From the NCBI GenBank assembly GCA_009844085.1, contig VYCF01000072.1, forward strand, positions 124,001-188,000: a stretch of 64,000 nucleotides of DNA, given 5' to 3'. Shown one piece after another: positions 8,813-17,857 of this stretch. The notes under the pieces were generated by a model. It searched no databases and was not told the DNA's origin. It worked only from the letters and a program-made list of their open reading frames with translations. A program made the position numbers and the translations under genes. How positions within the stretch are numbered: the first letter of the stretch is position 1; each line of letters begins with the position of its first letter. The DNA comes from Gammaproteobacteria bacterium. GTDB lineage: Bacteria > Pseudomonadota > Gammaproteobacteria > Pseudomonadales > Pseudohongiellaceae.

Positions 8813-9256
8813 ATGACAGCAAGTCGGAGCTTTCAAGCTCAACCGGTTCTGAAGAACTTCACTCCGTACCAGGCCAAGCCCGGAGAGAAGTACATGAACG
8901 AGAAGCAGCGCGCTCATTTCCGCGGCATTTTGCTGGACTGGCGCGAGCAGTTGATGCAGGAAGTGGACCGCACCGTGCACCACATGCAGGACGAAGCGGC
9001 GAATTATCCCGACCCCATCGACCGGGCGACCCAGGAAGAGGAATTCAGCCTGGAACTGCGCACGCGGGACCGGGAGCGCAAGCTGATCAAGAAAATCGAC
9101 AATACGATCGAAGCCATCGCCCAGGACGACTACGGTTTCTGCGAGTCCTGCGGCATCGAGATTGGCATTCGCCGGCTCGAAGCCCGGCCTACGGCCAACA
9201 AGTGCGTTGACTGCAAGACCCTCGACGAGATCAGGGAAAAGCAATTCGGCATCTGA
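8813..9256 (+). CDS. dksA: RNA polymerase-binding transcription factor DksA
   Basis: 147 residues, very close to E. coli DksA (151). It binds in the RNA polymerase secondary channel and, with ppGpp, mediates the stringent response. Visible are the coiled-coil tip region with DPIDRA, the conserved EEEFSLELR and RERKLIKKI helices, and the four-cysteine zinc finger (CESC ... CVDC). Start ATG at 8813 is preceded by GGCGAG; an upstream in-frame GTG at 8786 is a poorer choice. It is followed directly by gluQ, the order found in many gammaproteobacteria. Confidence 0.96.
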   Translation: MTASRSFQAQPVLKNFTPYQAKPGEKYMNEKQRAHFRGILLDWREQLMQEVDRTVHHMQDEAANYPDPIDRATQEEEFSLELRTRDRERKLIKKIDNTIEAIAQDDYGFCESCGIEIGIRRLEARPTANKCVDCKTLDEIREKQFGI

Positions 9257-10179
9257 CTCATCTGACTACTGGGGAATCGGACTCGCCGGGCCGGTACATC
9301 GGGCGCTTCGCCCCCTCTCCCACCGGCCCGCTGCATCTCGGCTCGCTGGTCGCCGCTCTGGCCAGCTTTCTCGATGCCCGCGCCGCCGGCGGCGTCTGGC
9401 TGCTTCGCATGGAAGACCTCGATCCGCCACGGGAGCCTCCCGGCGCGGCGGACGCGATCCTGCGCCAGCTTGAAGAACTCGGCATGACCTGGGACGGCTC
9501 GGTGTTGTACCAGAGCGCCCGGATTGACGCCTACGAGGAGATATTGCGGAATCTGCAGGATCGCGAACTTTGCTATCCATGCGATTGCAGCCGCCGGCAG
9601 GTGCGCGCCATGGGCCCGGTGTACGATGGCCGCTGCCGCTCACGAGCACGCCCCCCGGCCGGCACTTATGCCGTGCGGCTGCTGACCGAGCCGGAAGTCT
9701 GGGGCATCGACGATCGAATTCAGGGGCGTTACGAACAGAATCTCGAGCGCGATACCGGCGATTTCGTCGTGCGACGCAGGGATGGCCTGTTCGCCTATCA
9801 ACTTGCCGTGGTAGCGGACGACGCCTTTCAGGGCATCAACCAGGTCGTGCGCGGAATCGATCTGCTCGACTCCACACCGCGCCAGTTGTATCTGCAGTCG
9901 CTGCTTGGCTACCCGCGGCCCGGGTATGCCCATTTTCCGGTGCTGCTCAACGAGCAAGGGCAGAAATTGAGCAAGCAGCATTTCGCGGCGCCCGTCGATA
10001 CGCGGCAACCCGCCCCCTTGCTGCGCAGGGCCTTGTGTTTCCTCAATCATCCGCCGCCCGCGGATCTTGCCGGCCCTGGAGAGTTGCTCGATTGGGCCGT
10101 AGGCAATTGGGATATACTGCGGATTCCGGCTTTGCACGGCATACCGGCCAGCCGTTACGAGAGAGCCGTTACAAGGTGA
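9253..10179 (+). CDS. gluQ: glutamyl-Q tRNA(Asp) synthetase, with a non-canonical start
   Basis: Glutamylates queuosine at position 34 of tRNA-Asp. The frame holds the HIGH-type motif [10 protein letters not shown], a zinc site (CYPCDCS ... YDGRC), [15 protein letters not shown] core residues and a KMSKS-type KLSKQ. The conserved N-terminus ([12 protein letters not shown]) begins near 9295, but the frame is closed upstream by a TGA at 9208 and has no ATG, GTG or TTG before the ATG at 9409, which lies past the active site. Likely starts are CTG at 9253 (overlapping the dksA stop) or CTG at 9262; AGGGAAAA at 9233-9240 could serve as ribosome binding site. About 300 residues. An assembly error is the alternative. 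Confidence 0.85.
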   Translation: MTHLTTGESDSPGRYIGRFAPSPTGPLHLGSLVAALASFLDARAAGGVWLLRMEDLDPPREPPGAADAILRQLEELGMTWDGSVLYQSARIDAYEEILRNLQDRELCYPCDCSRRQVRAMGPVYDGRCRSRARPPAGTYAVRLLTEPEVWGIDDRIQGRYEQNLERDTGDFVVRRRDGLFAYQLAVVADDAFQGINQVVRGIDLLDSTPRQLYLQSLLGYPRPGYAHFPVLLNEQGQKLSKQHFAAPVDTRQPAPLLRRALCFLNHPPPADLAGPGELLDWAVGNWDILRIPALHGIPASRYERAVTR

Positions 10180-10186
10180 CTTGGGC

Positions 10187-10363
10187 GTGTATATCCCTCG
10201 TTCCATGCTGATCCTGATCGTCGTCCTGTACTTGCTGTTTCTGCTCAGTATCGACTGGATCATCCAGGCCGGGGGCGCCTGGTATCGACCCCATCTGGCG
10301 GCACTGGCGGCGCTGGCGGTTGTCGCCCTGACCGTGCGCGAAAGCGACAGCGATGAATTTTGA
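10187..10363 (+). CDS. small membrane protein before cbrA (CbrX-like)
   Basis: 58 residues if the GTG at 10187 is used (AAGG 10 bases upstream); TTG 10181 and ATG 10205 are alternatives. Two hydrophobic stretches (about 7-26 and 39-52) and an acidic tail. It overlaps the cbrA start by 11 bases, so cbrA translation probably depends on it. Pseudomonas has a small ORF in the same place, called cbrX, reported to be translationally coupled to cbrA. Position and form agree, but I cannot show sequence homology. Confidence 0.6.
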   Translation: MYIPRSMLILIVVLYLLFLLSIDWIIQAGGAWYRPHLAALAALAVVALTVRESDSDEF

Positions 10364-13298
10364 CCTCGCCACCCTGGCCGCGATGGGGTCCGGCTACCTG
10401 CTCCTGCTGTTCGGCATCGCCTGGGCCACGGACCGCCGCTGGATTCCCGAAAAAATCGTTCTGCACCCACTGACCTACACGCTGTCGCTCGGCGTGTTCG
10501 CCAGCGTCTGGGCCTATTACACCTCCGTCGGCATCGCCATGCGCCACGGTTACGGTTACCTGGCGGCCTATATCGGCATCTCGCTCGCCTTCATGTTTTC
10601 GCCCTTGCTGCTGCGGCCGCTGCGGCAACTGACCCGGACGTATCAACTCAGTTCATTGGCGGACCTGATCGCATTCCGCTATCGCTCGCGCCTGGCGGGA
10701 ACCCTGGTGACCCTGCTCACCCTGGCGGCGGTGGTCCCGATCATCGCCTTGCAGATCCGCGCGGTCTCGGACACCGCCGGCATCCTCTCGCAGGAGGCCG
10801 CGAGAGGCGGCGTCGCGGTGGCGTTCTGCGTCATCATCACCTTGTTCTCGATCCTGTTCGGCACCTCGCACAGAGCCGGCAGAAACCGCCATAACGGCCT
10901 GGTCATGGCCATCGCTTTCGAATCCCTGGTGAAACTCGTGGCCTTTCTCGCCGTAGGCGCATTCGCCATCAGCGCCGGCTTCGGGGGACCCGGCGCCATG
11001 CAGGACTGGCTGCAAGGCCGGCCCGACCTGCTGGAGAATCTTCGCGCCGCGGACTTCGCCGGCTCCTTTCATGTCCTGGCGCTGCTTTTCTTTGCCGCGG
11101 CGGTCGCCATGCCGCACATGTTCTATGCCACCTTTAACGAAAACCGAAGCCTGAAAGCGCTGGCTTTCGCGAGTTGGTGTCTGCCGCTTTACTTTCTGCT
11201 CATCAGCCTTCCGGTGCTACCGATCCTCTGGGCCGGGCTGCTCGCCGGCGCCGAGGTTCCCGTGGTGTATTTTCCCGTCGTCATCGGCGATGCGTGGGAT
11301 GCGCCCTGGCTCAGCCTGCTTGCCTACCTCGGCGGATTGTCGGCGGCCAGCGGACTGATCATCGTCATCACACTGGCGCTGTCCAACATGTGCCTGAATC
11401 ACCTGATCCTGCCGCTGCAACAGCCTTCGGCCAAGGACGACATCTACCGCTGGCTTTTGCGCAGGCGCCGCTTGCTGATCACGCTCGTGATCTGGGCCGG
11501 GTTCCTTTTTCACATCCTGCCCGAGAAGCAGATCGGCCTCGATTTCATCACCGTGCTGGGCTTCAGCGCCTGCCTGCAATTTTTGCCCGGGGCGCTGGCG
11601 ATTCTCTATTGGCGCCGCGGCAACGCACGCGGATTCATGGCGGGACTGGCGGGCGGCGCCGCAGTCTGGTTCTGGTTCATCCTGTTGCCGGTTTTTTATG
11701 AGACCAGCCTTGAGGCCGGACCGCTGTCGCTGGACTCGATCGCCTGGCGCGAGGCGGCGGCGTTGTCCTTGATCGTCAACGCCATCCTGTTCGCCCTTGT
11801 TTCGCTTTACAGCAAGACTTCGAACGCCGAGCGCCACGCGGCGGAAATCTGCTCCCTGGATACCGTGAAACATGGCGCCCGCGGCGGCCTGGTGGCGAAG
11901 TCGCCGGCGGAGTTCATCGAATCCCTCGGCAAGCCCCTCGGGGAAAAGGTAGCCGATCGTGAAGTGCAACAGGCCTTGCAGGACGCCGGAATTGACATGA
12001 ACGACAGGCGGCCCTTCGCTTTACGCCTTTTGCGGGCTCGCCTTGAAGCCAATCTGTCCGGGCTGATGGGGCCCAGCGTCGCCCAGGACCTGATCGACCG
12101 CTATCTGCCTTACGGCGTGGCGCCGGATCAACCCCGCTCCGACGTCGCCCTGATCGAAAGCAGGATCGAGGCCTACCGCAGCAATCTGTCCGGGCTCGCG
12201 GCCGAACTCGACAGCCTGCGGCGCTATCACCGCCAGATGCTGCTTGAATTGCCGCTTGGCGTCTGTTCGGTCAGCGTGGACCGGGAAATCGTCATGTGGA
12301 ACCAGGCGCTCGAGGAATTGACGGGCATCCAGGAAAGCGAAGTCGTCGGCCTGCGCATCGAAGAACTCGATCCGCCCTGGCGCGAGTTGCTCGTGGACTT
12401 CATCGCCGGCGAATCCGATCATGCCCACAAGGGGCGTTTCGAATTCGGCGGCAGGCGGCGCACGGTAAATCTGCACAAGGCGCTGATCGAGAAGTCCATG
12501 GAAGCAAATTCGCCTCACGAGGGCATGATCGTACTGATCGAGGACATAACCGAAACCGAAGACCTTGAAGCCGGGCTGGCCCATAGCGCCAGGCTCGCTT
12601 CCATCGGTCAGCTTGCCGCCGGCATCGCCCACGAAATCGGCAATCCGGTCACCGGCATCGCCTGCCTGGCGCAAACGATTCGCGACGAGTACCAGGATGA
12701 GGAAGTGCGCAATCTGGCGAATCAGATCGTCGAGCAGACCGACCGCACGTCGCACATCCTGCAATCGCTCATGAACTTCGCGCATTTCGGGGAACGGCAG
12801 GCCGAGGCGCAACAGGAGTCCGTCAACGTCTTCGCCTGCATGGAAGAGGCGGCGACGCTGATTTCGCTCGACCGCAAGGCCAGGAAAGTCGAACTCCTGC
12901 TCGACGGCGACCGCGAGTCCGTGATCGACGGCGATTCCCAGCGCCTGCTGCAGGTTCTGGTCAACCTCATCGGCAATGCACGCGACGCCAGCCGGCCCGG
13001 TGCGCCGGTCCGAATCGCCTGCCGCACCGGCGGTAGTGGAGTGGAAGTAACCGTGGAAGACGAGGGGACCGGTATCTCACCGGCCATCCGGGATCGCATT
13101 TTCGAACCCTTCTTCACGACGAAGGAACCGGGAGCGGGCACCGGGCTCGGGCTTTCCCTGGTCTATGGCACGGTTGAGGACTTCAAGGGCGATATTGATA
13201 TAATCAGTCCGGTCGATCGGGTCCAGGGCTGCGGCACCCGAGTCGTGTTGCATTTCCCCCCGCCAAAGGCCACAGCGAAAATCCGAACGGGATACTGA
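10353..13298 (+). CDS. cbrA: CbrA-type sensor histidine kinase with SLC5 transporter domain
   Basis: 981 residues. The N-terminal half (about 1-490) has a dozen or so membrane spans of the sodium:solute symporter (SLC5) type. A linker and PAS domain (about 620-745, with EIVMWNQALEELTGI) follow, then the dimerisation/phosphoacceptor helix with H760 in IAHEIGNPVTGIACLAQ and a HATPase domain (NLIGNARDA, EDEGTGIS, GTGLGLSLVYG). In Pseudomonas, CbrA with CbrB controls use of carbon and nitrogen sources such as histidine. The transporter half may sense or move the signal. It is followed one base later by the response regulator. Confidence 0.9.
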   Translation: MNFDLATLAAMGSGYLLLLFGIAWATDRRWIPEKIVLHPLTYTLSLGVFASVWAYYTSVGIAMRHGYGYLAAYIGISLAFMFSPLLLRPLRQLTRTYQLSSLADLIAFRYRSRLAGTLVTLLTLAAVVPIIALQIRAVSDTAGILSQEAARGGVAVAFCVIITLFSILFGTSHRAGRNRHNGLVMAIAFESLVKLVAFLAVGAFAISAGFGGPGAMQDWLQGRPDLLENLRAADFAGSFHVLALLFFAAAVAMPHMFYATFNENRSLKALAFASWCLPLYFLLISLPVLPILWAGLLAGAEVPVVYFPVVIGDAWDAPWLSLLAYLGGLSAASGLIIVITLALSNMCLNHLILPLQQPSAKDDIYRWLLRRRRLLITLVIWAGFLFHILPEKQIGLDFITVLGFSACLQFLPGALAILYWRRGNARGFMAGLAGGAAVWFWFILLPVFYETSLEAGPLSLDSIAWREAAALSLIVNAILFALVSLYSKTSNAERHAAEICSLDTVKHGARGGLVAKSPAEFIESLGKPLGEKVADREVQQALQDAGIDMNDRRPFALRLLRARLEANLSGLMGPSVAQDLIDRYLPYGVAPDQPRSDVALIESRIEAYRSNLSGLAAELDSLRRYHRQMLLELPLGVCSVSVDREIVMWNQALEELTGIQESEVVGLRIEELDPPWRELLVDFIAGESDHAHKGRFEFGGRRRTVNLHKALIEKSMEANSPHEGMIVLIEDITETEDLEAGLAHSARLASIGQLAAGIAHEIGNPVTGIACLAQTIRDEYQDEEVRNLANQIVEQTDRTSHILQSLMNFAHFGERQAEAQQESVNVFACMEEAATLISLDRKARKVELLLDGDRESVIDGDSQRLLQVLVNLIGNARDASRPGAPVRIACRTGGSGVEVTVEDEGTGISPAIRDRIFEPFFTTKEPGAGTGLGLSLVYGTVEDFKGDIDIISPVDRVQGCGTRVVLHFPPPKATAKIRTGY

Positions 13299-13299
13299 T

Positions 13300-14682
13300 A
13301 TGGCTGCGGAGCGCGAAGTTCTTGTCGTCGAGGATGAAGCGGTCATCCGCGGCACGCTCAAGCGCCTGCTCGAAAGGCACAGTTTTCGCGTCAGCGAGGC
13401 GGCTTCGGTAAGTGAATCGCTCGATCGATTCGACGTCGACAAGTTCGACGTCATCATCAGCGACCTGAAACTCCCCGGCGCGCCCGGGACCGACCTGATC
13501 AAGGCGACATCCGCGCCGGTGCTGATCATGACCAGTTATTCCAGCATCCGCTCCGCCATCGATTCGATGAAGCTCGGCGCGGTGGACTACATCGCCAAAC
13601 CTTTCGACCATGGCGAATTGATTGCGTCGCTGGAAAAGATCATCGAGGAACATGGCCGCCAGACGCCCGAAGACGAAAATGTTCATGCGCACGTTCATGA
13701 GCCCTTTCATGAACCCTTGGCCGGCATGATCGGTCGCTGTCCGGAAATGCGGGAATTGTTTCGCCGCGTGCGCAAGGTCGCCGGCGCCGGTTCGCCGGTG
13801 TTGATCAACGGCGAGTCGGGCACCGGCAAGGAACTCGTGGCGCGGGCGATCCACGACCTCAGCGGCCGGGAAGATCCGATCGTCGCGGTCAATTGCGCCG
13901 CAATCCCCGAAAACCTGATCGAGGCGGAACTGTTCGGTCATGAAAAGGGCGCGTTCGCCGGCGCCACGGAAGCGCGCACGGGACTCGTTGAAACCGCCGA
14001 TGGCGGCACCTTGTTCCTCGACGAAATCGGCGAATTGCCGCTTACGGCCCAGGGACGCCTGGTGCGGGTGCTGCAAGACGGCGAAATACGCAAGATCGGC
14101 GCAGTCGAATCGCGCAAGATCGACATGCGGCTAGTGGCCGCCAGCCAGCGCGACCTGAAGCAGTTCGTGGCCGAACGCAAGTTCCGTGAAGATCTGTACT
14201 ATCGAATCAACGTCATGCGCTTGCAGATTCCGCCCTTGCGCGAGCGCGGCGACGACATTCTCGAATTGGCCCGGGCGATCCTGCGCGGCACCTGCAACCG
14301 GCTGAAAACCCCCGCAATGCGTTTCAGCAAGGGCGCCGAGCGCGCAATCACTTCCTATCGCTGGCCTGGCAATGTGCGCGAACTCGAGAACGCCATCGAA
14401 CGCGCGGTCGTCCTGGCCGATGGCGGGACGATCGGCGAAGACTTCCTGGCCATGGAAAAATCCGCAAGAAACGAAAGCGGCGCCGGCTGGTTCAGGGGCG
14501 CAGATTCCGCCGAGGCCGGCCAGGAACTCTCGCTCGAAGACTATTTCCAGCATTTCGTACTCGAACATCAGGACTCCATGACCGAAACCGAGCTGGCCAG
14601 AAGACTTGGCATCAGCCGCAAATGCCTGTGGGAGCGCCGCCAGCGCTACGGAATCCCGCGGAAAAAGAAACAGACCGCCTGA
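13300..14682 (+). CDS. cbrB: CbrB-type NtrC-family response regulator
   Basis: 460 residues. Receiver domain with phosphoacceptor D55 (IISDLKLPG) and the switch lysine in AKPF; AAA+ sigma54-activator domain with Walker A GESGTGKE, Walker B TLFLDEIGE and REDLYYRINV; C-terminal Fis-type helix-turn-helix (LARRLGISRKCLWERRQRYG). The loop that should contact sigma54, normally GAFTGA, reads GAFAGA (13948-13965; alanine at residue 220). Partner of the CbrA kinase just upstream. In Pseudomonas CbrB drives the sRNA gene crcZ between cbrB and pcnB; here there is no room for it. Confidence 0.9.
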   Translation: MAAEREVLVVEDEAVIRGTLKRLLERHSFRVSEAASVSESLDRFDVDKFDVIISDLKLPGAPGTDLIKATSAPVLIMTSYSSIRSAIDSMKLGAVDYIAKPFDHGELIASLEKIIEEHGRQTPEDENVHAHVHEPFHEPLAGMIGRCPEMRELFRRVRKVAGAGSPVLINGESGTGKELVARAIHDLSGREDPIVAVNCAAIPENLIEAELFGHEKGAFAGATEARTGLVETADGGTLFLDEIGELPLTAQGRLVRVLQDGEIRKIGAVESRKIDMRLVAASQRDLKQFVAERKFREDLYYRINVMRLQIPPLRERGDDILELARAILRGTCNRLKTPAMRFSKGAERAITSYRWPGNVRELENAIERAVVLADGGTIGEDFLAMEKSARNESGAGWFRGADSAEAGQELSLEDYFQHFVLEHQDSMTETELARRLGISRKCLWERRQRYGIPRKKKQTA

Positions 14683-14693
14683 AGGCCGTTTCA

Positions 14694-16088
14694 TTGGCCA
14701 TTTCGGATCGGCTGTCAATACCAATTCCTGTTACTGACCTGGTGAATTCGATCGACACATTGCCTGGAATCGAACATGCCGCCGTCATTCCCCGGGGAGA
14801 ACACGGCATTTCCCGCAAGGATATTTCGAAAGCCGCGCTGCGCGTAGTCTACGACCTGCAAAACGCGGGCTTCGCCGCATTCCTGGTCGGAGGCTGTGTG
14901 CGCGACCTGCTGCTCGGACTGCACCCGAAGGACTTCGACGTCGCCACCGACGCCCATCCCGAAGACGTGCGGCGGATTTTCCGCCGATCGCGCATCGTCG
15001 GGCGCCGCTTCAAGATCGTCCACGTGCGCTTCGGCCGGGAGGTGATCGAAGTGACCACCTTCAGGGGCCACCACGAGGCAAGCAACCGGTTCCGCAATGC
15101 GCCGAGCCGCGAACAGTCACGGGAACTCGATTCGGCCCATTCCCATACCGGCATGACCCTGATCGACAATGTCTACGGCGATATCGACGAAGACGCCGGC
15201 CGCCGGGACTTCACTGTCAACGCGCTGTATTACTCGACCGACGGATTCGCCCTGTTCGACTTTCACGACGGCCTGCGCGATCTGCGCGAGGGCCGCCTGC
15301 GCATCATCGGTGATGCGGGCGAGCGCTATCGCGAAGACCCGGTGCGCATGTTGCGCGCCATCCGCTTCGCCGCCAAGCTCGAATTCGGCATGGATGGCGC
15401 TACCGAAACACCGATCAGGGAACTGGCAAATCTGCTCGAATCGGCATCCTCCCCCCGGCTGTTCGACGAATTGCTGAAACTGCTTTGCGGCGGCCATGCC
15501 GCCGAATCCTTCCGGATGCTCAAGGACTACGGCATCGACCGGGCGCTTTTCAGCCACGGCTTCGTCGACGAGGACGAGGCGGCGGACCCGGCCGACCGGC
15601 TCGTGGGGCTCGCCTTGCGCAATAGCGACGATCGGATTGCCAGGGGGCTCGGCGTCACTCCGGGCTTTTTGCTCGCGGCCCTGCTCTGGCCGCCGGTGCA
15701 ACGACGCATGGCCAGGCTGGAAGGCGACCGGCATCTGATGCGCCTGCGCGAATGCGCCGAAGAGGTAGTACTCGAACAATCGCAACATACGACGATTCCG
15801 CGCCGGATCAGCAACGTCAGCAAGGAAATCTGGGAATTGCAGATCCGTCTTGAGCGCAAGGACCGCCGCAGCGTGAACTTCTGCTTCGATCACCCGCGAT
15901 TCCGCGCCGGCTACGATTTCCTGCTCCTGCGCGAGCGCAGCGGCGAAGACACCGGCGGCATGGGCGAGTGGTGGACGACTTTCCAGGACGTCGACCAGAA
16001 CCAGCGAGTCCACATGCTCGAACAGTTGTCCGTGCGGCCGAAACGCCGCCGCCGCAAACGCGCCGGACGCCGTGCGAATCGAGGCTAA
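14694..16088 (+). CDS. pcnB: poly(A) polymerase I
   Basis: Adds 3' poly(A) tails that mark RNAs for decay. The nucleotidyltransferase core is clear: VIPRGEHGISRKDIS, FLVGGCVRDLLLG, the metal-binding DFDVATDA, RRFKIVHVRFG, DFTVNALYY and EDPVRMLRAIRFAAKL. The basic C-terminal tail (RPKRRRRKRAGRR) is typical of PcnB and sets it apart from CCA-adding enzymes. The start is uncertain: TTG at 14694, 8 bases after GAAGG, gives 464 residues, like E. coli; an ATG at 14622 inside cbrB has no ribosome binding site. folK, normally next, is absent. Confidence 0.92.
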   Translation: MAISDRLSIPIPVTDLVNSIDTLPGIEHAAVIPRGEHGISRKDISKAALRVVYDLQNAGFAAFLVGGCVRDLLLGLHPKDFDVATDAHPEDVRRIFRRSRIVGRRFKIVHVRFGREVIEVTTFRGHHEASNRFRNAPSREQSRELDSAHSHTGMTLIDNVYGDIDEDAGRRDFTVNALYYSTDGFALFDFHDGLRDLREGRLRIIGDAGERYREDPVRMLRAIRFAAKLEFGMDGATETPIRELANLLESASSPRLFDELLKLLCGGHAAESFRMLKDYGIDRALFSHGFVDEDEAADPADRLVGLALRNSDDRIARGLGVTPGFLLAALLWPPVQRRMARLEGDRHLMRLRECAEEVVLEQSQHTTIPRRISNVSKEIWELQIRLERKDRRSVNFCFDHPRFRAGYDFLLLRERSGEDTGGMGEWWTTFQDVDQNQRVHMLEQLSVRPKRRRRKRAGRRANRG

Positions 16089-16133
16089 AACCATTTACAA
16101 TGCGGCGCGCCAGGGGATAGAACTGAAGTAGTC

Positions 16134-16946
16134 ATGAGCACACATCGAAAAGCCGGCGCCATCACCTTGACCAGCTTGAAGAAAATGAAGCGCGCGGGCG
16201 AGAAATTCGTTTGCCTGGCGGCCTATGACGCCTGCTTCGCCGGCGTGGCCGACAAGGCCGGCGTCGAAGTGCTGCTTGTCGGCGACTCGCTCGGAATGGT
16301 GTTGCAGGGGCATGACAGCACCTTGCCCGTCACCATGAACGACATGATCTATCACATGGGTTGCGTCAAGCGCGGCAACGAGGGAGCCCTGCTGATGGGC
16401 GACATGCCTTTCATGAGCTACGCCTCGGAATCCCAGACCTTGCAGAACGCCGCCGCGCTGATGCGGGCCGGCGCGCAAGTCGTCAAACTCGAAGGCGGCG
16501 CCTGGATCGCCAATACCACCCGCCTGCTCGCCGAGCGCGGCATTCCCGTTTGCGCGCATATGGGACTGACGCCGCAATCGGTCAATCGCATCGGCGGCTT
16601 TCACGTGCAGGGCCGCGACACCAGCCAGGCGCAGTCGATCATCGAAGAGGCGCAATTGCTGGAAGAATCGGGCGCCAGTCTGCTCCTGCTCGAATGCGTG
16701 CCGGTTACCCTGGCGAAAACGATTACGGAAATGCTCGAAATTCCGGTGGTCGGCATCGGCGCCGGCCCCGAAACCGACGGCCAGATCATGGTGCTGCACG
16801 ATGTACTCGGCATCTCCCCGATCACGCCGAAGTTCGTCAAGAACTTCCTCGCCGAATCCGATGCCGGCATACCCGGTGCGATCGAAGCCTATGTGGATGC
16901 CGTGAAAAGCGGCCGCTTTCCCGCCCAAGAGCATTGTTTCCATTGA
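16134..16946 (+). CDS. panB: 3-methyl-2-oxobutanoate hydroxymethyltransferase
   Basis: 270 residues. First step of pantothenate synthesis: transfers a hydroxymethyl group from methylene-tetrahydrofolate to 2-oxoisovalerate to form ketopantoate. Family features include [50 protein letters not shown] and the Asp/Glu metal and substrate residues within them. Length equals that of E. coli PanB (264). The ATG at 16134 follows AGGGG. Its stop overlaps panC (TGATG), so the two are coupled. It lies 45 bases after pcnB. Confidence 0.96.
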   Translation: MSTHRKAGAITLTSLKKMKRAGEKFVCLAAYDACFAGVADKAGVEVLLVGDSLGMVLQGHDSTLPVTMNDMIYHMGCVKRGNEGALLMGDMPFMSYASESQTLQNAAALMRAGAQVVKLEGGAWIANTTRLLAERGIPVCAHMGLTPQSVNRIGGFHVQGRDTSQAQSIIEEAQLLEESGASLLLLECVPVTLAKTITEMLEIPVVGIGAGPETDGQIMVLHDVLGISPITPKFVKNFLAESDAGIPGAIEAYVDAVKSGRFPAQEHCFH

Positions 16947-17812
16947 TGCGCAGCGTCAGCCGGATCAGCGACGCCCGCGCCGTACTCGCGGAGCAGCGCC
17001 GCGGAGGATGCAGCATCGGTCTCGTTCCGACCATGGGCAATATCCATGTGGGCCATCTGGCCTTGCTGGAACGCTGCCGCGCGGAATGCGATTTCAGCGT
17101 GGTGACGATTTTCGTCAATCCGTTGCAATTCGGCCCGAAGGAAGACTATACCGATTATCCGCGCACTCTCGATAAGGATCGGGACGTTCTCTCCGTACAC
17201 GGCTGCGACCTGTTGCTTCACCCGACCGTAAAAGAGGTCTACGGCGAGCATCCCGAACAATCGACGCGGGTGCACGTGCCGGACCTCTCCGAACGCTGGT
17301 GCGGCGCCTCGCGGCCCGGTCATTTCGACGGCGTTGCCACCGTGGTCACGAGGCTATTCAATTTCGTGCAGCCGGAAACCGCTTATCTGGGGCTGAAGGA
17401 CTACCAGCAATTCCTGCTCATTCGCAAGCTGGTGACCGACCTCGGCATGAACACGCGCGTCGCCGGCGTGGAAACCATGCGCGAGTCCGACGGCCTCGCC
17501 ATGAGTTCGCGCAACGCCTATCTCTCCGCCGACGAGCGGCGGGCGGCGCCGGCGCTTTATCGTGAATTGCGCGGCATCGCCGATGAGATTCGCGGTGGCG
17601 AACGGGACTATCCGGGTGCCGCCTCTCGCTGCCGGGAAAGGTTGAGCGCTGCCGGATTCAATCTCGAATATCTCGACATCTGCGATGCGCAGACCTTGCG
17701 GCCGGCGAGTATCGCCGACAGCGAACTCGTCATTCTCGCGGCCGCCTTTCTCGGCGGCACGCGACTGATAGATAATCTGCGCCTTGCAATCGATCCGGCC
17801 GCTTTGGCATAA
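16946..17812 (+). CDS. panC: pantothenate synthetase
   Basis: 288 residues. Joins pantoate and beta-alanine with ATP, the last step to pantothenate. Seen are the ATP-binding TMGNIHVGH (HIGH-type), FVNPLQFGPKEDYTDYPRT, the GHFDGVATVV segment, LGLKDYQQ and the KMSKS-like MSSRNAYLS. Normal family length. Start shares a base with the panB stop. panD, which makes beta-alanine and often follows, is not in the window. Confidence 0.96.
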   Translation: MRSVSRISDARAVLAEQRRGGCSIGLVPTMGNIHVGHLALLERCRAECDFSVVTIFVNPLQFGPKEDYTDYPRTLDKDRDVLSVHGCDLLLHPTVKEVYGEHPEQSTRVHVPDLSERWCGASRPGHFDGVATVVTRLFNFVQPETAYLGLKDYQQFLLIRKLVTDLGMNTRVAGVETMRESDGLAMSSRNAYLSADERRAAPALYRELRGIADEIRGGERDYPGAASRCRERLSAAGFNLEYLDICDAQTLRPASIADSELVILAAAFLGGTRLIDNLRLAIDPAALA

Positions 17813-17857
17813 ACGAGTACAAACCCAAACATCAAGAGCGAATTTCAGGAAATTTCA

